Shown: positions 45,904 through 55,624, numbered from the stretch's first letter. The stretch: 64,000 bases of DNA from Rhodococcus_F sp040656415 (GCF_040656415.1 NZ_JBFAMC010000001.1:2043746-2107745); one strand, 5' to 3'. Program-made: numbers and translations. Notes: generated from the sequence alone by a model not told the origin.

Positions 45904-46077
45904 CTGGGCGGCTCCGAATTCGCTGGATCGCCGACAATTCTCATCGACGGCACCGACGCCTTCGATGACCCGCTGCCTTTGGCGGAGCTCGCGTGCCGCG
46001 TCTACCCGACCGCAGACGGCCTAGCAGGGGTGCCGACCGTCGAACAACTGGCCGATGCGTTGCGGAGCCGAAGCTAG
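45904..46077 (+). pseudogene. Remnant of a thioredoxin-like (DF-family) gene, C-terminal part only
   Basis: After an in-frame TAA at 45901 the plus strand reads 57 codons to a TAG. They include GGSEFAGSPTILIDGTDAF and ACRVYPTADGLAGVPTVEQLADAL. This is the C-terminal half of small thioredoxin-like proteins, where GSPT-LIDG-D-PF and CR-Y are conserved. There is no start codon of its own and the N-terminal CxxC half is missing, so it is a truncated remnant. The assignment is by motif memory. Confidence 0.65.
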
Positions 46078-46215
46078 TCGCTACGCGGAGGACGCCGACC
46101 CACTACGGCATGTGCCCAACCAACGACATAGTCTGCGCGGAGCGGAGAACGCCCGGTTGGAGGAGTTGGTCGCCACGATCACCGATGGTCGAACCGTGAA
46201 GATGATCAACGCAGA

Positions 46216-46250
46216 AAAGCCCTGGTAGAAACCATCTCTACCAGGGCTTT
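46216..46250 (-). terminator. Terminator downstream of tRNA-Pro
   Basis: AAAGCCCTGGTAGA (46216-46229) pairs perfectly with TCTACCAGGGCTTT (46237-46250) around a 7-base loop. It lies just downstream of the minus-strand tRNA and could also stop plus-strand transcripts. Confidence 0.85.
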
Positions 46251-46253
46251 CCT

Positions 46254-46330
<77 letters not shown>

Positions 46331-46416
46331 TCCACACCCTCGATCAGGTGCTCGATGAGATTACATCAGCGATGGTACGTAACGCTAATCGACTGGTCAG
46401 TGCAACTTTCGTCGTC

Positions 46417-47844
46417 TCAGCGTCCTCGTCGCTCTCGCTTTTCCCGCACGCGTACCGAGATGCGGACCGGACTACCGTCGAAATTGAACTCCTCGCGCAG
46501 ACGCCGCTCGAGGAATCGGCGGTAGCCTGCTTCGAGGAATCCAGTAGTGAACAGTACGAACGTCGGTGGACGCGTGCCTGCCTGCGTGGCAAACATCACG
46601 CGGGGCAGTCGTCCACCGCGCATCGGCGGCGGCGTCGCAGCTACGACTTCTTTGAGCCAGGTGTTGAGTCGGCCCGTGGGGATCCGCTTGTCCCAGGATT
46701 CCAAAGCCGTGTCGAGAGCGGGCACCAACTTCTGCACCGCGCGCCCTGTCTGCGCGGAGATGTTCACGCGTTGCGCCCACGGCACCCGCACAAGATCGCG
46801 GTCGACTTCACGATCGAGTTGCAACCGGCGGTCTTCGTCGACGAGATCCCACTTGTTGAACGCGATCACGAGAGATCGCCCAGCATCCGCAACCATGCTG
46901 AGCACGCGCAGGTCCTGCTCGGAGATCGGCTCGGACGCATCGATCAGCAGAATCGCGACCTCAGCGGCCTCGATGGCACTCCTCGTTCGAAGCGACGCGT
47001 AGAACTCGGCGCCGCTGGCGTGGCTGACCCGTTTCCGTAAACCCGCGGTGTCGACGAATCGCCACGGCCTACCACCGAGTTCCACGATGGAGTCGACGGG
47101 GTCGACCGTGGTGCCCGCGATGTTGTGCACCACCGAACGCTCGCCACCCGACAATTTGTTCAGCAGACTGGACTTGCCGACATTCGGCTTTCCGACCAGC
47201 GCCACCCGTCGGGGTCCGCCGCCGGGAATGCCCTCGCGCGGCGTCGCGGGGAGCGCTGTTAGAACCTGGTCGAGGAGATCCCCCGTGCCGCGGCCGTGCA
47301 TCGAGCTCACCGAATATGGCTGTCCCAGGCCCAGCGACCACAGTGCGGCGACCTCGGATTCGGTGCGACCGTCGTCAACCTTGTTGGCTACCAACAGAAC
47401 CGGTGTCTTGGAGCGGCGCAGCACCTTTGCGACAGCCTCATCCGTGGCCGTTGCACCCACCACCGCATCGACAACGAGAAGGATCGCATCCGCGGTCTGC
47501 ATGGCAAGTTCCGCCTGACGCGCCACAGACTGCTGCAGACCCTTGGCATCTGGTTCCCAACCGCCGGTGTCCTGTACCAGGAATCGGCGTCCACTCCAGT
47601 TCGCCTCGTAGGAAACTCGGTCTCGAGTGACCCCGGGAATGTCCTCGACCACGGCTTCGCGGCGGCCGATGATCCGATTGACGAGAGTGGACTTGCCGAC
47701 ATTCGGGCGGCCGACGACGGCGAGCGTGGGCACGGCGACATGGGGCTCTTCGGCACCACCGTCCGCTAGATCCAGGATCTCCCAGTCGGATTCTTCACTC
47801 CAGGTTCCATCGCCGACGAACTCGGTTGCGAACTGTTCGGTCAC
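46417..47844 (-). CDS. der: Ribosome biogenesis GTPase Der (EngA)
   Basis: 475 residues with two tandem GTPase domains. The first P-loop is VVGRPNVGKSTLVN with VTRDRVSYEA and DTGGW. The second is LVGKPNVGKSSLLN with DTAGLRKR, and NKWDLVD and related base-recognition motifs are present. A C-terminal KH-like domain follows. It acts in 50S subunit assembly. The acidic ~35-residue N-terminal extension is typical of actinobacterial Der. Its GTG overlaps the cmk stop by four bases. Confidence 0.98.
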   Translation of the reverse strand: MTEQFATEFVGDGTWSEESDWEILDLADGGAEEPHVAVPTLAVVGRPNVGKSTLVNRIIGRREAVVEDIPGVTRDRVSYEANWSGRRFLVQDTGGWEPDAKGLQQSVARQAELAMQTADAILLVVDAVVGATATDEAVAKVLRRSKTPVLLVANKVDDGRTESEVAALWSLGLGQPYSVSSMHGRGTGDLLDQVLTALPATPREGIPGGGPRRVALVGKPNVGKSSLLNKLSGGERSVVHNIAGTTVDPVDSIVELGGRPWRFVDTAGLRKRVSHASGAEFYASLRTRSAIEAAEVAILLIDASEPISEQDLRVLSMVADAGRSLVIAFNKWDLVDEDRRLQLDREVDRDLVRVPWAQRVNISAQTGRAVQKLVPALDTALESWDKRIPTGRLNTWLKEVVAATPPPMRGGRLPRVMFATQAGTRPPTFVLFTTGFLEAGYRRFLERRLREEFNFDGSPVRISVRVREKRERRGR

Positions 47845-48530
47845 TGCCCTGCTCCAGTTCTCTCGCTTACCACCTGCAGCAACCTGCCGATCACATCTTC
47901 GATTCCGAGTTCGCTGGTGTCGACCAGCGTGGAGTCTTCGGCCGGCCGTAGCGGCGACACGGCGCGCGTGGAATCGAGGTGGTCCCGACGCCGCACGTCG
48001 GCGAGTACTGCCGCATAGTCGTCGCCGCGGCCCTCCGCGAGGTTCTGCATGTTCCTACGCTTGGCCCGAGCCTCCGCCGAAGCGGTCAGATAGATCTTCA
48101 CGTCGGCATCTGGAAGCACGACTGTTCCGATGTCTCGACCCTCGACCACGATTCGGTCGGCCTCGCCCGCAAGACGACGTTGCGCCTCGACCAACAGTTC
48201 ACGGACTGCAGCGACGGCGGAAACAGCGGAAACAGCGCCGGTCACCTCGGAACCGCGGATCTCCTGCCCCACGTCCTCACCATCGAGAAGTACGTGCTCA
48301 CCCGATGGGTCGGTGCCGATCGACCACGGGAGCCCGGCAGTCGCTTCAGCGATCGCGGAAGGATCGGCTAGATCCACGCCCTTTCGGAGCACATGCAACG
48401 TCGCGACCCGGTACATAGCTCCAGTGTCCAGATAGCGGGCTTCGAGTCGCATCGCCAGTTGACGCGCCACGGTCGACTTTCCGGTTCCTGACGGACCATC
48501 CACCGCCACGACCAGCGATGATGCACTCAT
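47841..48530 (-). CDS. cmk: Cytidylate kinase
   Basis: 229 residues. It phosphorylates CMP/dCMP with ATP. The P-loop is VDGPSGTGKSTVAR; other motifs are ARYLDTGAMYR, VEGRDIGTVVLPDA and RRRDHLDSTRAVSPL. It overlaps both rluB (ATGA) and der by four bases, so the three genes are translationally coupled. Confidence 0.98.
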   Translation of the reverse strand: MSASSLVVAVDGPSGTGKSTVARQLAMRLEARYLDTGAMYRVATLHVLRKGVDLADPSAIAEATAGLPWSIGTDPSGEHVLLDGEDVGQEIRGSEVTGAVSAVSAVAAVRELLVEAQRRLAGEADRIVVEGRDIGTVVLPDADVKIYLTASAEARAKRRNMQNLAEGRGDDYAAVLADVRRRDHLDSTRAVSPLRPAEDSTLVDTSELGIEDVIGRLLQVVSERTGAGQ

Positions 48531-49555
48531 AGCCCCACCGCCCCATATAGCCCGCCGACCTCGCCTCGACCGAGTACCCGCAGGGTACCTGGGCGCTGAT
48601 CTCCGAGCGCGACCGCGCCGATGTCGGTTCGCACGAGTCGGATCACCGGGTGCCCGACGGCGTCGAATAGTCGTCGCACTATGTGTTTGCGCCCCTCGTG
48701 CAGCGTCACGCGAACGAGCGACTTACCTTCGCTGATATCGAGCACCGTGAAGGTATCGACTTTCGCGGGTCCGTCGTCGAGTTCCACACCCTCTTTGAGT
48801 TTCTTGCCGACGCCACGCACGATGGCGCCCGAAACGGTCGCCATGTACGTTTTCGACACCTCGAACGACGGGTGCATCAGTCGGTGCGCGAGATCGCCAT
48901 CATTGGTCAGTAGCAGCAGTCCTTCGGTATCGGCGTCCAGGCGCCCGACATGAAACAAGCGCTGGCCTGCGGTAACCCTCTCAGAGACGATGTCACCGAC
49001 GCAAGGGCGCCCCAAATCGTCCGACATCGTCGACTGCCAACCCCGGGGCTTGTTCAGCGCGAGATGCACCAGATCCTTTTGGACGACGACCCGCACGCCA
49101 TCCACGCGGACCACCGCATTCTCGGGGTCGATGCGCAACCCCTGCTCGATGACGATGCGGCCGTCGACCTCTACGCGGCCCTGGGAAATCAGTTCCTCGG
49201 CGGCACGCCGCGAGGCTACTCCGGCCTGGGCCAGCACCTTCTGCAAGCGCATACCATCGCCCTGAGCGGGACCCGAAGGCCGATCCGCGTCAGAGTATTG
49301 ATGGCGGGCCGGCTTGGCGTTGCTGATCTTCGTCGCCTGGGCCTGAGCGCGCTGCGGCTTGGCCGACTTCGGCTTGCCACGCTTGTTCTTGGCGACGGCG
49401 TCGGGTCTGCTGGGCTTTCCCCCTGCGACATCCGAGCGGGTCGACCACTGAGCAACTCCCGACCGGTCGGTCTGTTTTATGTTCTCCGACCGGCTTGGGC
49501 GCCGCTTCATATTCTTGCGATCCGGTGCGCCATCTCGGCGAGCGGGCTTTTTCAC
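48527..49555 (-). CDS. rluB: 23S rRNA pseudouridine synthase, RluB/RsuA family
   Basis: 342 residues. A ~100-residue lysine/arginine-rich disordered N-terminus precedes an S4 RNA-binding domain (LQKVLAQAGVASRRAAEELI). The catalytic domain carries the aspartate in FHVGRLDADTEGLLLLTNDG and later GRKHIVRRLFDAVGHPV. It modifies helix 89 of 23S rRNA by homology. The stop overlaps cmk. The long basic tail is usual for actinobacterial members. Confidence 0.95.
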   Translation of the reverse strand: MKKPARRDGAPDRKNMKRRPSRSENIKQTDRSGVAQWSTRSDVAGGKPSRPDAVAKNKRGKPKSAKPQRAQAQATKISNAKPARHQYSDADRPSGPAQGDGMRLQKVLAQAGVASRRAAEELISQGRVEVDGRIVIEQGLRIDPENAVVRVDGVRVVVQKDLVHLALNKPRGWQSTMSDDLGRPCVGDIVSERVTAGQRLFHVGRLDADTEGLLLLTNDGDLAHRLMHPSFEVSKTYMATVSGAIVRGVGKKLKEGVELDDGPAKVDTFTVLDISEGKSLVRVTLHEGRKHIVRRLFDAVGHPVIRLVRTDIGAVALGDQRPGTLRVLGRGEVGGLYGAVGL

Positions 49556-49570
49556 TCTCTTCGATCCTTG

Positions 49571-50257
49571 TCAGTCTTCAATGTCCAGCCCGGTGTCCAA
49601 CTCTGCTGGGGATGACGTAGCTTTATTCATTCTCGCAAATCGTGGATCAGATTCCACACTGTCGCTGATGTCGTCTATCAGATCCACATCCGGCAACAAC
49701 GGGGCCAACGCGGGCAGATCGGCGAGAGAAGCCAGACCGAGCCGTTCCAGAAAGAGTTCTGTTGTCGAATATTGAGTGGCATTGGTGTCGGGGTCGACGC
49801 CGGTTTCGGCAATCAATCCCCGCGCGAGAAGTGTGCGCACCACCCCGTCTACGTTGACGCCGCGCACAGCACTGATCCGCGCACGGGTCAGCGGTTGACG
49901 GTATGCCACCACCGCGAGAGTTTCCAACGCGGCTCTCGTCAGTTTCGATCGCGCGCCATCCAGCAGGAGTCGCTCGACATACGGCGCGTGGGCAGTCCTG
50001 GTATACAGCCGCCAACCACCACCGGCATATCGAAGATCCATCCCGCTCCCGCGCGCCGTGAAGGCCGCAGACATGCGATTCAACGACTCCGTGACGCGTG
50101 CCATCGAGGCTCCGGTCGCGGAGGCTAGCTGGTCGACTCCAGCCGGGGAGTCGACAATCAACAGCAACGACTCGAGCACGGATTCGAGTTCGGTGTCCGA
50201 GAGTTCGGTTTCGACATCGAAGCCGTCGTCCGTCTCGTCGAACATGGCCGAACTCAT
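49571..50257 (-). CDS. scpB: Segregation and condensation protein ScpB
   Basis: 228 residues from ATG 50257, with GAGGAGG just upstream; the start overlaps the end of scpA by four bases. Two winged-helix domains, with SVLESLLLIVDSPAGVDQLA, GGWRLYTR, and TRAALETLAVVAYRQPLTRARISAVRGVNVDGVVRTLL. It binds ScpA to form the SMC condensin complex. Confidence 0.97.
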   Translation of the reverse strand: MSSAMFDETDDGFDVETELSDTELESVLESLLLIVDSPAGVDQLASATGASMARVTESLNRMSAAFTARGSGMDLRYAGGGWRLYTRTAHAPYVERLLLDGARSKLTRAALETLAVVAYRQPLTRARISAVRGVNVDGVVRTLLARGLIAETGVDPDTNATQYSTTELFLERLGLASLADLPALAPLLPDVDLIDDISDSVESDPRFARMNKATSSPAELDTGLDIED

Positions 50258-51132
50258 CCGTAATCCTCCTCGCTCACCGGAGCGGTCGTACCCTCTCCGG
50301 TCCAGCTCACCAACAACTCCCCCAAAGGCTCGGGCTGTTCGAACGCCACCGACTGTTCCCGATACAGTTCGAGCAGCGCGAGGAATCTGGCCACGATCTC
50401 CACGGTCGCCTCGCATTCCGAGACGAGATCACCGAAGCGGGCCCATTCCCCCACCCCGCGTTCTCGAAGCAATTCCATCATCCGTTCCGCCTGCTCCGAG
50501 ACCGACACAGCATGCACGTGCAGGTGATCCAGGCTCACTGACGGTTTCGGCCGGGGCGTGAACACCGTCGCGGCAATTTCGGCGAAACGCTGAGCGTCTA
50601 CGCCCAGCAGCACCTCGGGTAGCAGCTGGGTGAACTTCTCTTCCACGGACACCGAACGCGGATACCGGCGCAGAGCCGCAGCCTCTAGTTCGCCGAACAA
50701 TTGTGCGACCTGCTTGTACGCGCGGTACTGGAGGAGCCTGGCGAACAGCAGGTCACGGGCCTCGAGTAGTGCGAGGTCGTCCGCGTCCTCCACCTGCCCC
50801 GACGGAAGCAGACGAGCGGCCTTGAGGTCGAGCAGTGTCGCAGCGACTACCAGGAACTCGGTGGTCTGGTCCAGACCCATTTCTGCACCGAGCGCCCGAG
50901 TGTAGTTAATGAAATCGTCAGTCACCTGGTGCAGCGCGACTTCCGTGACATCCAACTTCTGCTGGTTGATCAGCGTGAGGAGCAGGTCGAACGGCCCCTC
51001 GAAGTTCTGCAGCGCAACTCGGAACCCCTGTTCGGGAGGAGCTTCCTGCTGATCGGGCGGGTCCATCACGTCGATTGCCATGGGCGGGCCGTCAGTCTGC
51101 GGTAACGCCGGAATGTCCTGTGTGTACACCAC
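50254..51132 (-). CDS. scpA: Segregation and condensation protein ScpA
   Basis: 292 residues. The kleisin N-terminal FEGPFDLLLTLINQQKLDVTEVAL and the C-terminal winged helix VEIVARFLALLELYREQSV are characteristic. It bridges SMC heads. The GTG start directly follows the parA TAA. The first ~35 residues are probably disordered. Confidence 0.97.
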   Translation of the reverse strand: MVYTQDIPALPQTDGPPMAIDVMDPPDQQEAPPEQGFRVALQNFEGPFDLLLTLINQQKLDVTEVALHQVTDDFINYTRALGAEMGLDQTTEFLVVAATLLDLKAARLLPSGQVEDADDLALLEARDLLFARLLQYRAYKQVAQLFGELEAAALRRYPRSVSVEEKFTQLLPEVLLGVDAQRFAEIAATVFTPRPKPSVSLDHLHVHAVSVSEQAERMMELLRERGVGEWARFGDLVSECEATVEIVARFLALLELYREQSVAFEQPEPLGELLVSWTGEGTTAPVSEEDYG

Positions 51133-52092
51133 TTACTGGCCGGACCGATGGATGACTTCGCGCGCCAGCGCGCGATACGCTTCGGCACCGGTCGATTTCG
51201 GCGCCCAGGTCGTGATCGGTTCCCCAGCGACGGAAGTCTCTGGAAAACGGACCGTTCGGTTGATTACCGTGTCGTAGACGACATCACCGAACACCTCCAC
51301 CACACGCTCCATCACCTCACGAGCGTGAAGGGTCCGCGAATCAAACATGGTCACGACGATACCGGCGAGTTCGAGTCGGGGGTTCAACCGGTCGTGGACC
51401 TTCTCCACCGTGTCGTTGAGCAACGCTAGGCCTCGCAAGCTGAAGTACTCGCATTCCATCGGGATGATCACCGAGTCCGCGCAGGCCAGGGCATTGACGG
51501 TGAGCAGGCCCAGAGACGGCTGACAATCGATCAGAACATAGTCGTATCGATCGAGAACGGGGTCGAGCACCCGCCCAAGTGTCTGCTCCCGGCCCACTTC
51601 GGTGACCAGTTGAATCTCGGCCGCCGACAAGTCGATGTTGCTCGGCAGAAGATCCAGTCCTTCGACCCGTGTCCGCATCAGCACCTCGTCGATCGCCACG
51701 CGCGGTTCGACAAGTAGGTTGTGGACGGTCAACTCGAGGTCGTGATGCGCCACCCCGAGACCCGCGGACAGCGCACCCTGCGGATCGAGGTCGACAAGCA
51801 ACACTCGACGACCGAACTCGGCGAGCGATGCACCCAGATTGATGGTGGAGGTCGTCTTCCCTACGCCACCCTTCTGGTTGCACATCGCGATGATCTTGGC
51901 CGGTCCATGGGAAGACAATGGAGCCGGATCAGGGACCTCACGTGTCGGCCGACCCGTAGGGCCCAACTCACTGTGTTCTACCGCGACGTCTTCATCAATC
52001 AAGGCAGCGGCGCCGGATTGCTGCACACCGAACATGTCGCACTCCGATTGCGGAAGCCCCGACTCCGCCGCTGGCGGCTGCGGTGTCACCAC
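51133..52092 (-). CDS. ParA-family chromosome-partitioning ATPase
   Basis: 319 residues if GTG 52092 is used, close to the length of the M. tuberculosis Rv1708 protein; AGGAGA lies about 11 bases before it. The deviant Walker A is CNQKGGVGKTT, with LVDLDPQGALSAGLG and VLIDCQPSLGLLT. This is a second ParA, distinct from the replication-origin Soj type. Its place just upstream of scpA and scpB points to chromosome organisation. An alternative start at 52137 would add 15 residues. Confidence 0.93.
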   Translation of the reverse strand: MVTPQPPAAESGLPQSECDMFGVQQSGAAALIDEDVAVEHSELGPTGRPTREVPDPAPLSSHGPAKIIAMCNQKGGVGKTTSTINLGASLAEFGRRVLLVDLDPQGALSAGLGVAHHDLELTVHNLLVEPRVAIDEVLMRTRVEGLDLLPSNIDLSAAEIQLVTEVGREQTLGRVLDPVLDRYDYVLIDCQPSLGLLTVNALACADSVIIPMECEYFSLRGLALLNDTVEKVHDRLNPRLELAGIVVTMFDSRTLHAREVMERVVEVFGDVVYDTVINRTVRFPETSVAGEPITTWAPKSTGAEAYRALAREVIHRSGQ

Positions 52093-52218
52093 GGTCCGAT
52101 GATCTCCTGTTCTTTCGATCTTCGTTCCCGATCTCACATCGTTATACGAACGCTACCGCCTCGTACCGTGAATCTCCCCCCGACACGCCCCCTCTTACCT
52201 CGTCCGGGAGTACGCCTT

Positions 52219-53148
52219 TCACCTAGCCCGAGGATGCGCTTGCGCCCAGACCTCGCGCAATGCACCCACCGTTACCAGCGTATAGATTTGGGTCGTCGTG
52301 ACGGAGGCATGCCCCAGCAACTCCTGGACTACTCGCACGTCGGCTCCGCCGTCCAGCAGGTGTGTTGCAAACGAGTGGCGAAGTGTATGGGGCGACACCC
52401 CAGAAGTGATCCCTGCCGCATCGGCGGCGTTCTGCAGCACCTTCCACCCGCTTTGCCTCGACAGGCGCCCACCACGAATATTGAGGAACAGTGCCGGTGT
52501 TCCCCGTGACATCAAGGCTGGGCGGCCCTGGACGAGGTAGGCGTCCAGGGCTTCGATGGCAGGCCGGCCCACCGGCACCACCCGCTGTTTGCCACCTTTC
52601 CCCCGCAGCAGCACCGACCGAGTCTCGATGTCCAGATCGTCGACATCGAGTCCGACGGCCTCGGAGATCCGCGCGCCCGTCGAGTACAACAACTCCAGGA
52701 GAGCACGATCACGGACCGCCCTGGGGTCTGCTGCCGCCCCACCGGCACCGACTGCGCGGAGCAACGAGAGCACCTCATTCACCGGAAGTGATGCGGGAAG
52801 CCGCTTTGCCGAGGTGGGCGGCCGGACGTCACGGGCCACGTCGATGGCAGTCATTCCCTCGGCGGCCGCGAACCTGTGGAATCCCCGCACAGCAATCAAG
52901 GCACGAGCTGCAGAACTGGCTGCAAGCGCGGGGCGGTCGTGAGCCGGGTCGCCGGTGCGCAACGTAACCACGAAGTCACTGACGTCCTGCTCACGAATCC
53001 GGCCGATTTCGGCGATCCCCCGCTCAGTAAGGAATTGCTCGTATCGTTCCAGGTCGCGCCGGTACGAACCGAGAGTGTTGCGAGCCGCTCCGCGTTCGAC
53101 AGCCATGTGATCGAGATACGAATTCACCTGCCGCGCTATCGACGTCAC
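52219..53148 (-). CDS. xerD: Site-specific tyrosine recombinase XerD
   Basis: 309 residues. An N-terminal SAM-like domain (VNSYLDHMAVERGAARNTLGSY) precedes the catalytic domain. The catalytic set is visible: Arg in LYSTGARISEAVGL, Lys in GKGGKQR, H-x2-R in PHTLRHSFATHLL, then GHASVTTTQIYT with the nucleophilic Tyr. It resolves chromosome dimers at dif with XerC. It starts by GTG just after the Nudix stop. It has the Rv1701 position, and no integrase-associated phage genes are nearby. Confidence 0.97.
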   Translation of the reverse strand: MTSIARQVNSYLDHMAVERGAARNTLGSYRRDLERYEQFLTERGIAEIGRIREQDVSDFVVTLRTGDPAHDRPALAASSAARALIAVRGFHRFAAAEGMTAIDVARDVRPPTSAKRLPASLPVNEVLSLLRAVGAGGAAADPRAVRDRALLELLYSTGARISEAVGLDVDDLDIETRSVLLRGKGGKQRVVPVGRPAIEALDAYLVQGRPALMSRGTPALFLNIRGGRLSRQSGWKVLQNAADAAGITSGVSPHTLRHSFATHLLDGGADVRVVQELLGHASVTTTQIYTLVTVGALREVWAQAHPRAR

Positions 53149-53150
53149 AC

Positions 53151-53807
53151 CTACTCAGCTCCGTCAGCGACAGTTCGCGAGCGCTTCCTCGCGCTGAACC
53201 TCTCAGGCCGATCGACCCAGAGCGCATTCTCATCACGAAGCTCGGCCTCGGCGCCCGTGCGAACTGCCGCCAAGGCCATCACACCCGACACCGCAGTGGC
53301 GTTGACGATCGTCCCGCTCAGCACCATGGATACCACCTCATCGAGCGGTATCCGCTCGATGTCGAGGTCGGCCTCCTCGTCCTCCGGGTGCGGCCGATCC
53401 ACCTCGTAGAGATCTTCGGCGAGAAACACCCGCACCGACTCGTCGGTGAACCCGGGTGAGAGGAGGACATCGACGAGAACCGACCAGTGATGGGCGCCCA
53501 GTCCTGTCTCTTCCGCAAGCTCACGTCGGGCTGCTTCTACGGGGTCTTCTCCCGGCTCGTCGAGTAGGCCCGCAGGAATCTCCCACAACCGGCGCCCAAC
53601 CGGGTGCCTATATTGGTGGATGAGGACCAGTCGACCTTCCTCATCAAGCGCCACGACAGCGACGGCACCGTGATGCTCTACGACTTCACGCTCGGCCGTC
53701 CGACCGCCCGGCATCGCTACACGGTCTACCCGAAGGGCCAGGATCGCACCGCTGTAGACGGTGCGCGAGTCGAGTGTGTCGAACTCGTGCCGGCCAAGGT
53801 CGGGCAT
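53151..53807 (-). CDS. Nudix hydrolase, ADP-ribose pyrophosphatase type
   Basis: 218 residues. The Nudix box is GLLDEPGEDPVEAARRELAEETGL, preceded by RHPVGRRLWEIPA, which is the ADP-ribose pyrophosphatase pattern. It hydrolyses ADP-ribose to AMP and ribose-5-phosphate by homology (Rv1700). It lies eight bases after the pyrG stop and overlaps nothing, so co-transcription is likely. Confidence 0.95.
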   Translation of the reverse strand: MPDLGRHEFDTLDSRTVYSGAILALRVDRVAMPGGRTAEREVVEHHGAVAVVALDEEGRLVLIHQYRHPVGRRLWEIPAGLLDEPGEDPVEAARRELAEETGLGAHHWSVLVDVLLSPGFTDESVRVFLAEDLYEVDRPHPEDEEADLDIERIPLDEVVSMVLSGTIVNATAVSGVMALAAVRTGAEAELRDENALWVDRPERFSARKRSRTVADGAE

Positions 53808-53815
53808 GTCCCGCC

Positions 53816-55624
53816 CTATCCAGCGCTGTCGACAGACGCGACCTCGTCGCGATCAGTGCCGACCGAGGAGGCCTCGTCGCGATCGGTGGGATCGGACGTC
53901 TGGCCGGCCGGCACTACCGTCACAACGCGGCCCTCGCCGTGCACATCGACGGGAAGGCGTTCTTCTAGCTTGTACTTCAGCGCCGCGTCGACGAATGCGG
54001 CGAACAGCGGGTGCGGGCGCGTCGGGCGGCTCTTCAACTCCGGATGCGCCTGGGTCGCAACGAAGAACGGGTGCTGATCGGCCGGGTACTCGACGAACTC
54101 GACCAAGTGACCATCGGGAGAGGTTCCGCTGAAACGAAGTCCGCTCTTGGCGATCCGATCCCGGTAGGCGTTGTTGACCTCGTAGCGATGACGATGACGC
54201 TCGGACACGTGCTCGCTTCGGTATGCGTGCTCAACGACCGAACCCTTGGCCAGGGTCGCCGGATACGCGCCGAGTCGCATCGAGCCGCCGAGATCGGCCT
54301 CACCCGCAACGACGTCTTCCTGGTCGGGCATCGTCGAAATGACCGGATGCTCAGTCTCCGGCTCGAACTCCGCAGAGTTGGCGCCTGTCAAGCCCACGCT
54401 ACGTGCAGCCTCGATTACGACGCACTGCAATCCGAGGCAGATCCCGAGCAGCGGAACCTTCCGGTGCCTGGCATATGCGATGGCACCGAGTTTGCCCTCG
54501 ATACCGCGGATCCCGAATCCGCCGGGGACGAGCACGCCGTCGACGTCACCTAGCGCGGCCTGCGCACCGGCCTCTGTCTCACACGCATCCGACGGCACCC
54601 AAGAAATCTCAACCTTCGATCGGTTGGCGAACCCGCCTGCCCGCAACGCCTCGGTTACCGAGAGATACGCGTCCGGAAGATCGACGTACTTCCCGACGAG
54701 CGCGATGCGGACAGTCTCACGTGGCTCGTGGACTCGCTCGAGCAAGTCACCCCAGACGGTCCAATCGACGTCGCGGAACGGCAGACCCAGCTGACGCACC
54801 ACGTAGGCGTCGAGACCCTCACTATGAAGCACCTTCGGGATGTCATAGATGGATGGCGCATCAGGGGTGGAGATGCAGCCGTCGACATCGACGTCGCACA
54901 TGAGTGCGATCTTGTTCTTCAGCGCCGGAGGAACCTGGCGGTCACAGCGCAGGATCAGTGCGTCAGGCTGAATACCGATGCTGCGAAGCGCCGCAACCGA
55001 GTGCTGTGTCGGTTTGGTCTTCAACTCACCCGACGGCGCAAGATACGGGACCAGCGACACGTGGAGGAAGAAGACGTTGTCACGGCCGACGTCGTGCCGC
55101 ACCTGACGGGCGGCCTCGAGGAACGGCTGCGACTCGATGTCACCGACAGTGCCGCCGATCTCCGTGATCACGACATCCGGTTTGTGCCCCTCGAGATCCG
55201 GTTCACTCATCGCCAGGATGCGACTCTTGATCTCGTCGGTGATGTGCGGGATCACCTGGACGGTGTCGCCGAGGTATTCACCACGCCGCTCCTTGGCGAT
55301 GACGGTCGAATACACCTGGCCGGTGGTCACATTGGCCTGACCGGACAGATCCCGGTCGAGAAAGCGCTCGTAGTGGCCGACATCGAGGTCCGTCTCGGCG
55401 CCGTCCTCGGTCACGAACACCTCCCCGTGCTGGAAAGGGTTCATCGTGCCCGGATCGACGTTCAGGTATGGATCCAGCTTCTGCATGGTCACGCGCAAAC
55501 CCCGCGCGGTCAGCAATTGCCCGAGACTCGAGGCCGTGAGGCCCTTACCGAGCGAGGAGGCGACGCCGCCGCTTACGAAGATGTGCTTGGTAGCGGTACG
55601 CGACTGAGTGCGTGACTGTGACAA
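53816..55624 (-). CDS. pyrG: CTP synthase
   Basis: 602 residues, longer than the usual ~545-590. It makes CTP from UTP with glutamine and ATP. The amidoligase domain starts KHIFVSGGVASSLGKGLTA. The glutaminase triad is in LLGICLGLQC and AHPELKSRP. The last ~30 residues are an acidic tail with a TDRDE duplication, probably disordered. The TTG at 55624 has GGGAG about five bases upstream. Confidence 0.98.
   Translation of the reverse strand: MSQSRTQSRTATKHIFVSGGVASSLGKGLTASSLGQLLTARGLRVTMQKLDPYLNVDPGTMNPFQHGEVFVTEDGAETDLDVGHYERFLDRDLSGQANVTTGQVYSTVIAKERRGEYLGDTVQVIPHITDEIKSRILAMSEPDLEGHKPDVVITEIGGTVGDIESQPFLEAARQVRHDVGRDNVFFLHVSLVPYLAPSGELKTKPTQHSVAALRSIGIQPDALILRCDRQVPPALKNKIALMCDVDVDGCISTPDAPSIYDIPKVLHSEGLDAYVVRQLGLPFRDVDWTVWGDLLERVHEPRETVRIALVGKYVDLPDAYLSVTEALRAGGFANRSKVEISWVPSDACETEAGAQAALGDVDGVLVPGGFGIRGIEGKLGAIAYARHRKVPLLGICLGLQCVVIEAARSVGLTGANSAEFEPETEHPVISTMPDQEDVVAGEADLGGSMRLGAYPATLAKGSVVEHAYRSEHVSERHRHRYEVNNAYRDRIAKSGLRFSGTSPDGHLVEFVEYPADQHPFFVATQAHPELKSRPTRPHPLFAAFVDAALKYKLEERLPVDVHGEGRVVTVVPAGQTSDPTDRDEASSVGTDRDEVASVDSAG

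Noticed and set aside
46055..46228. 57-codon plus-strand reading ending at the tRNA terminator
   Set aside because: It has an ATG, but no ribosome site or recognisable family, overlaps the thioredoxin-like remnant and ends inside a hairpin. Probably chance or decayed.
52219..53148. Possible phage or integron integrase
   Set aside because: The tyrosine recombinase is in the conserved xerD position between Nudix and parA, without att sites or phage genes.
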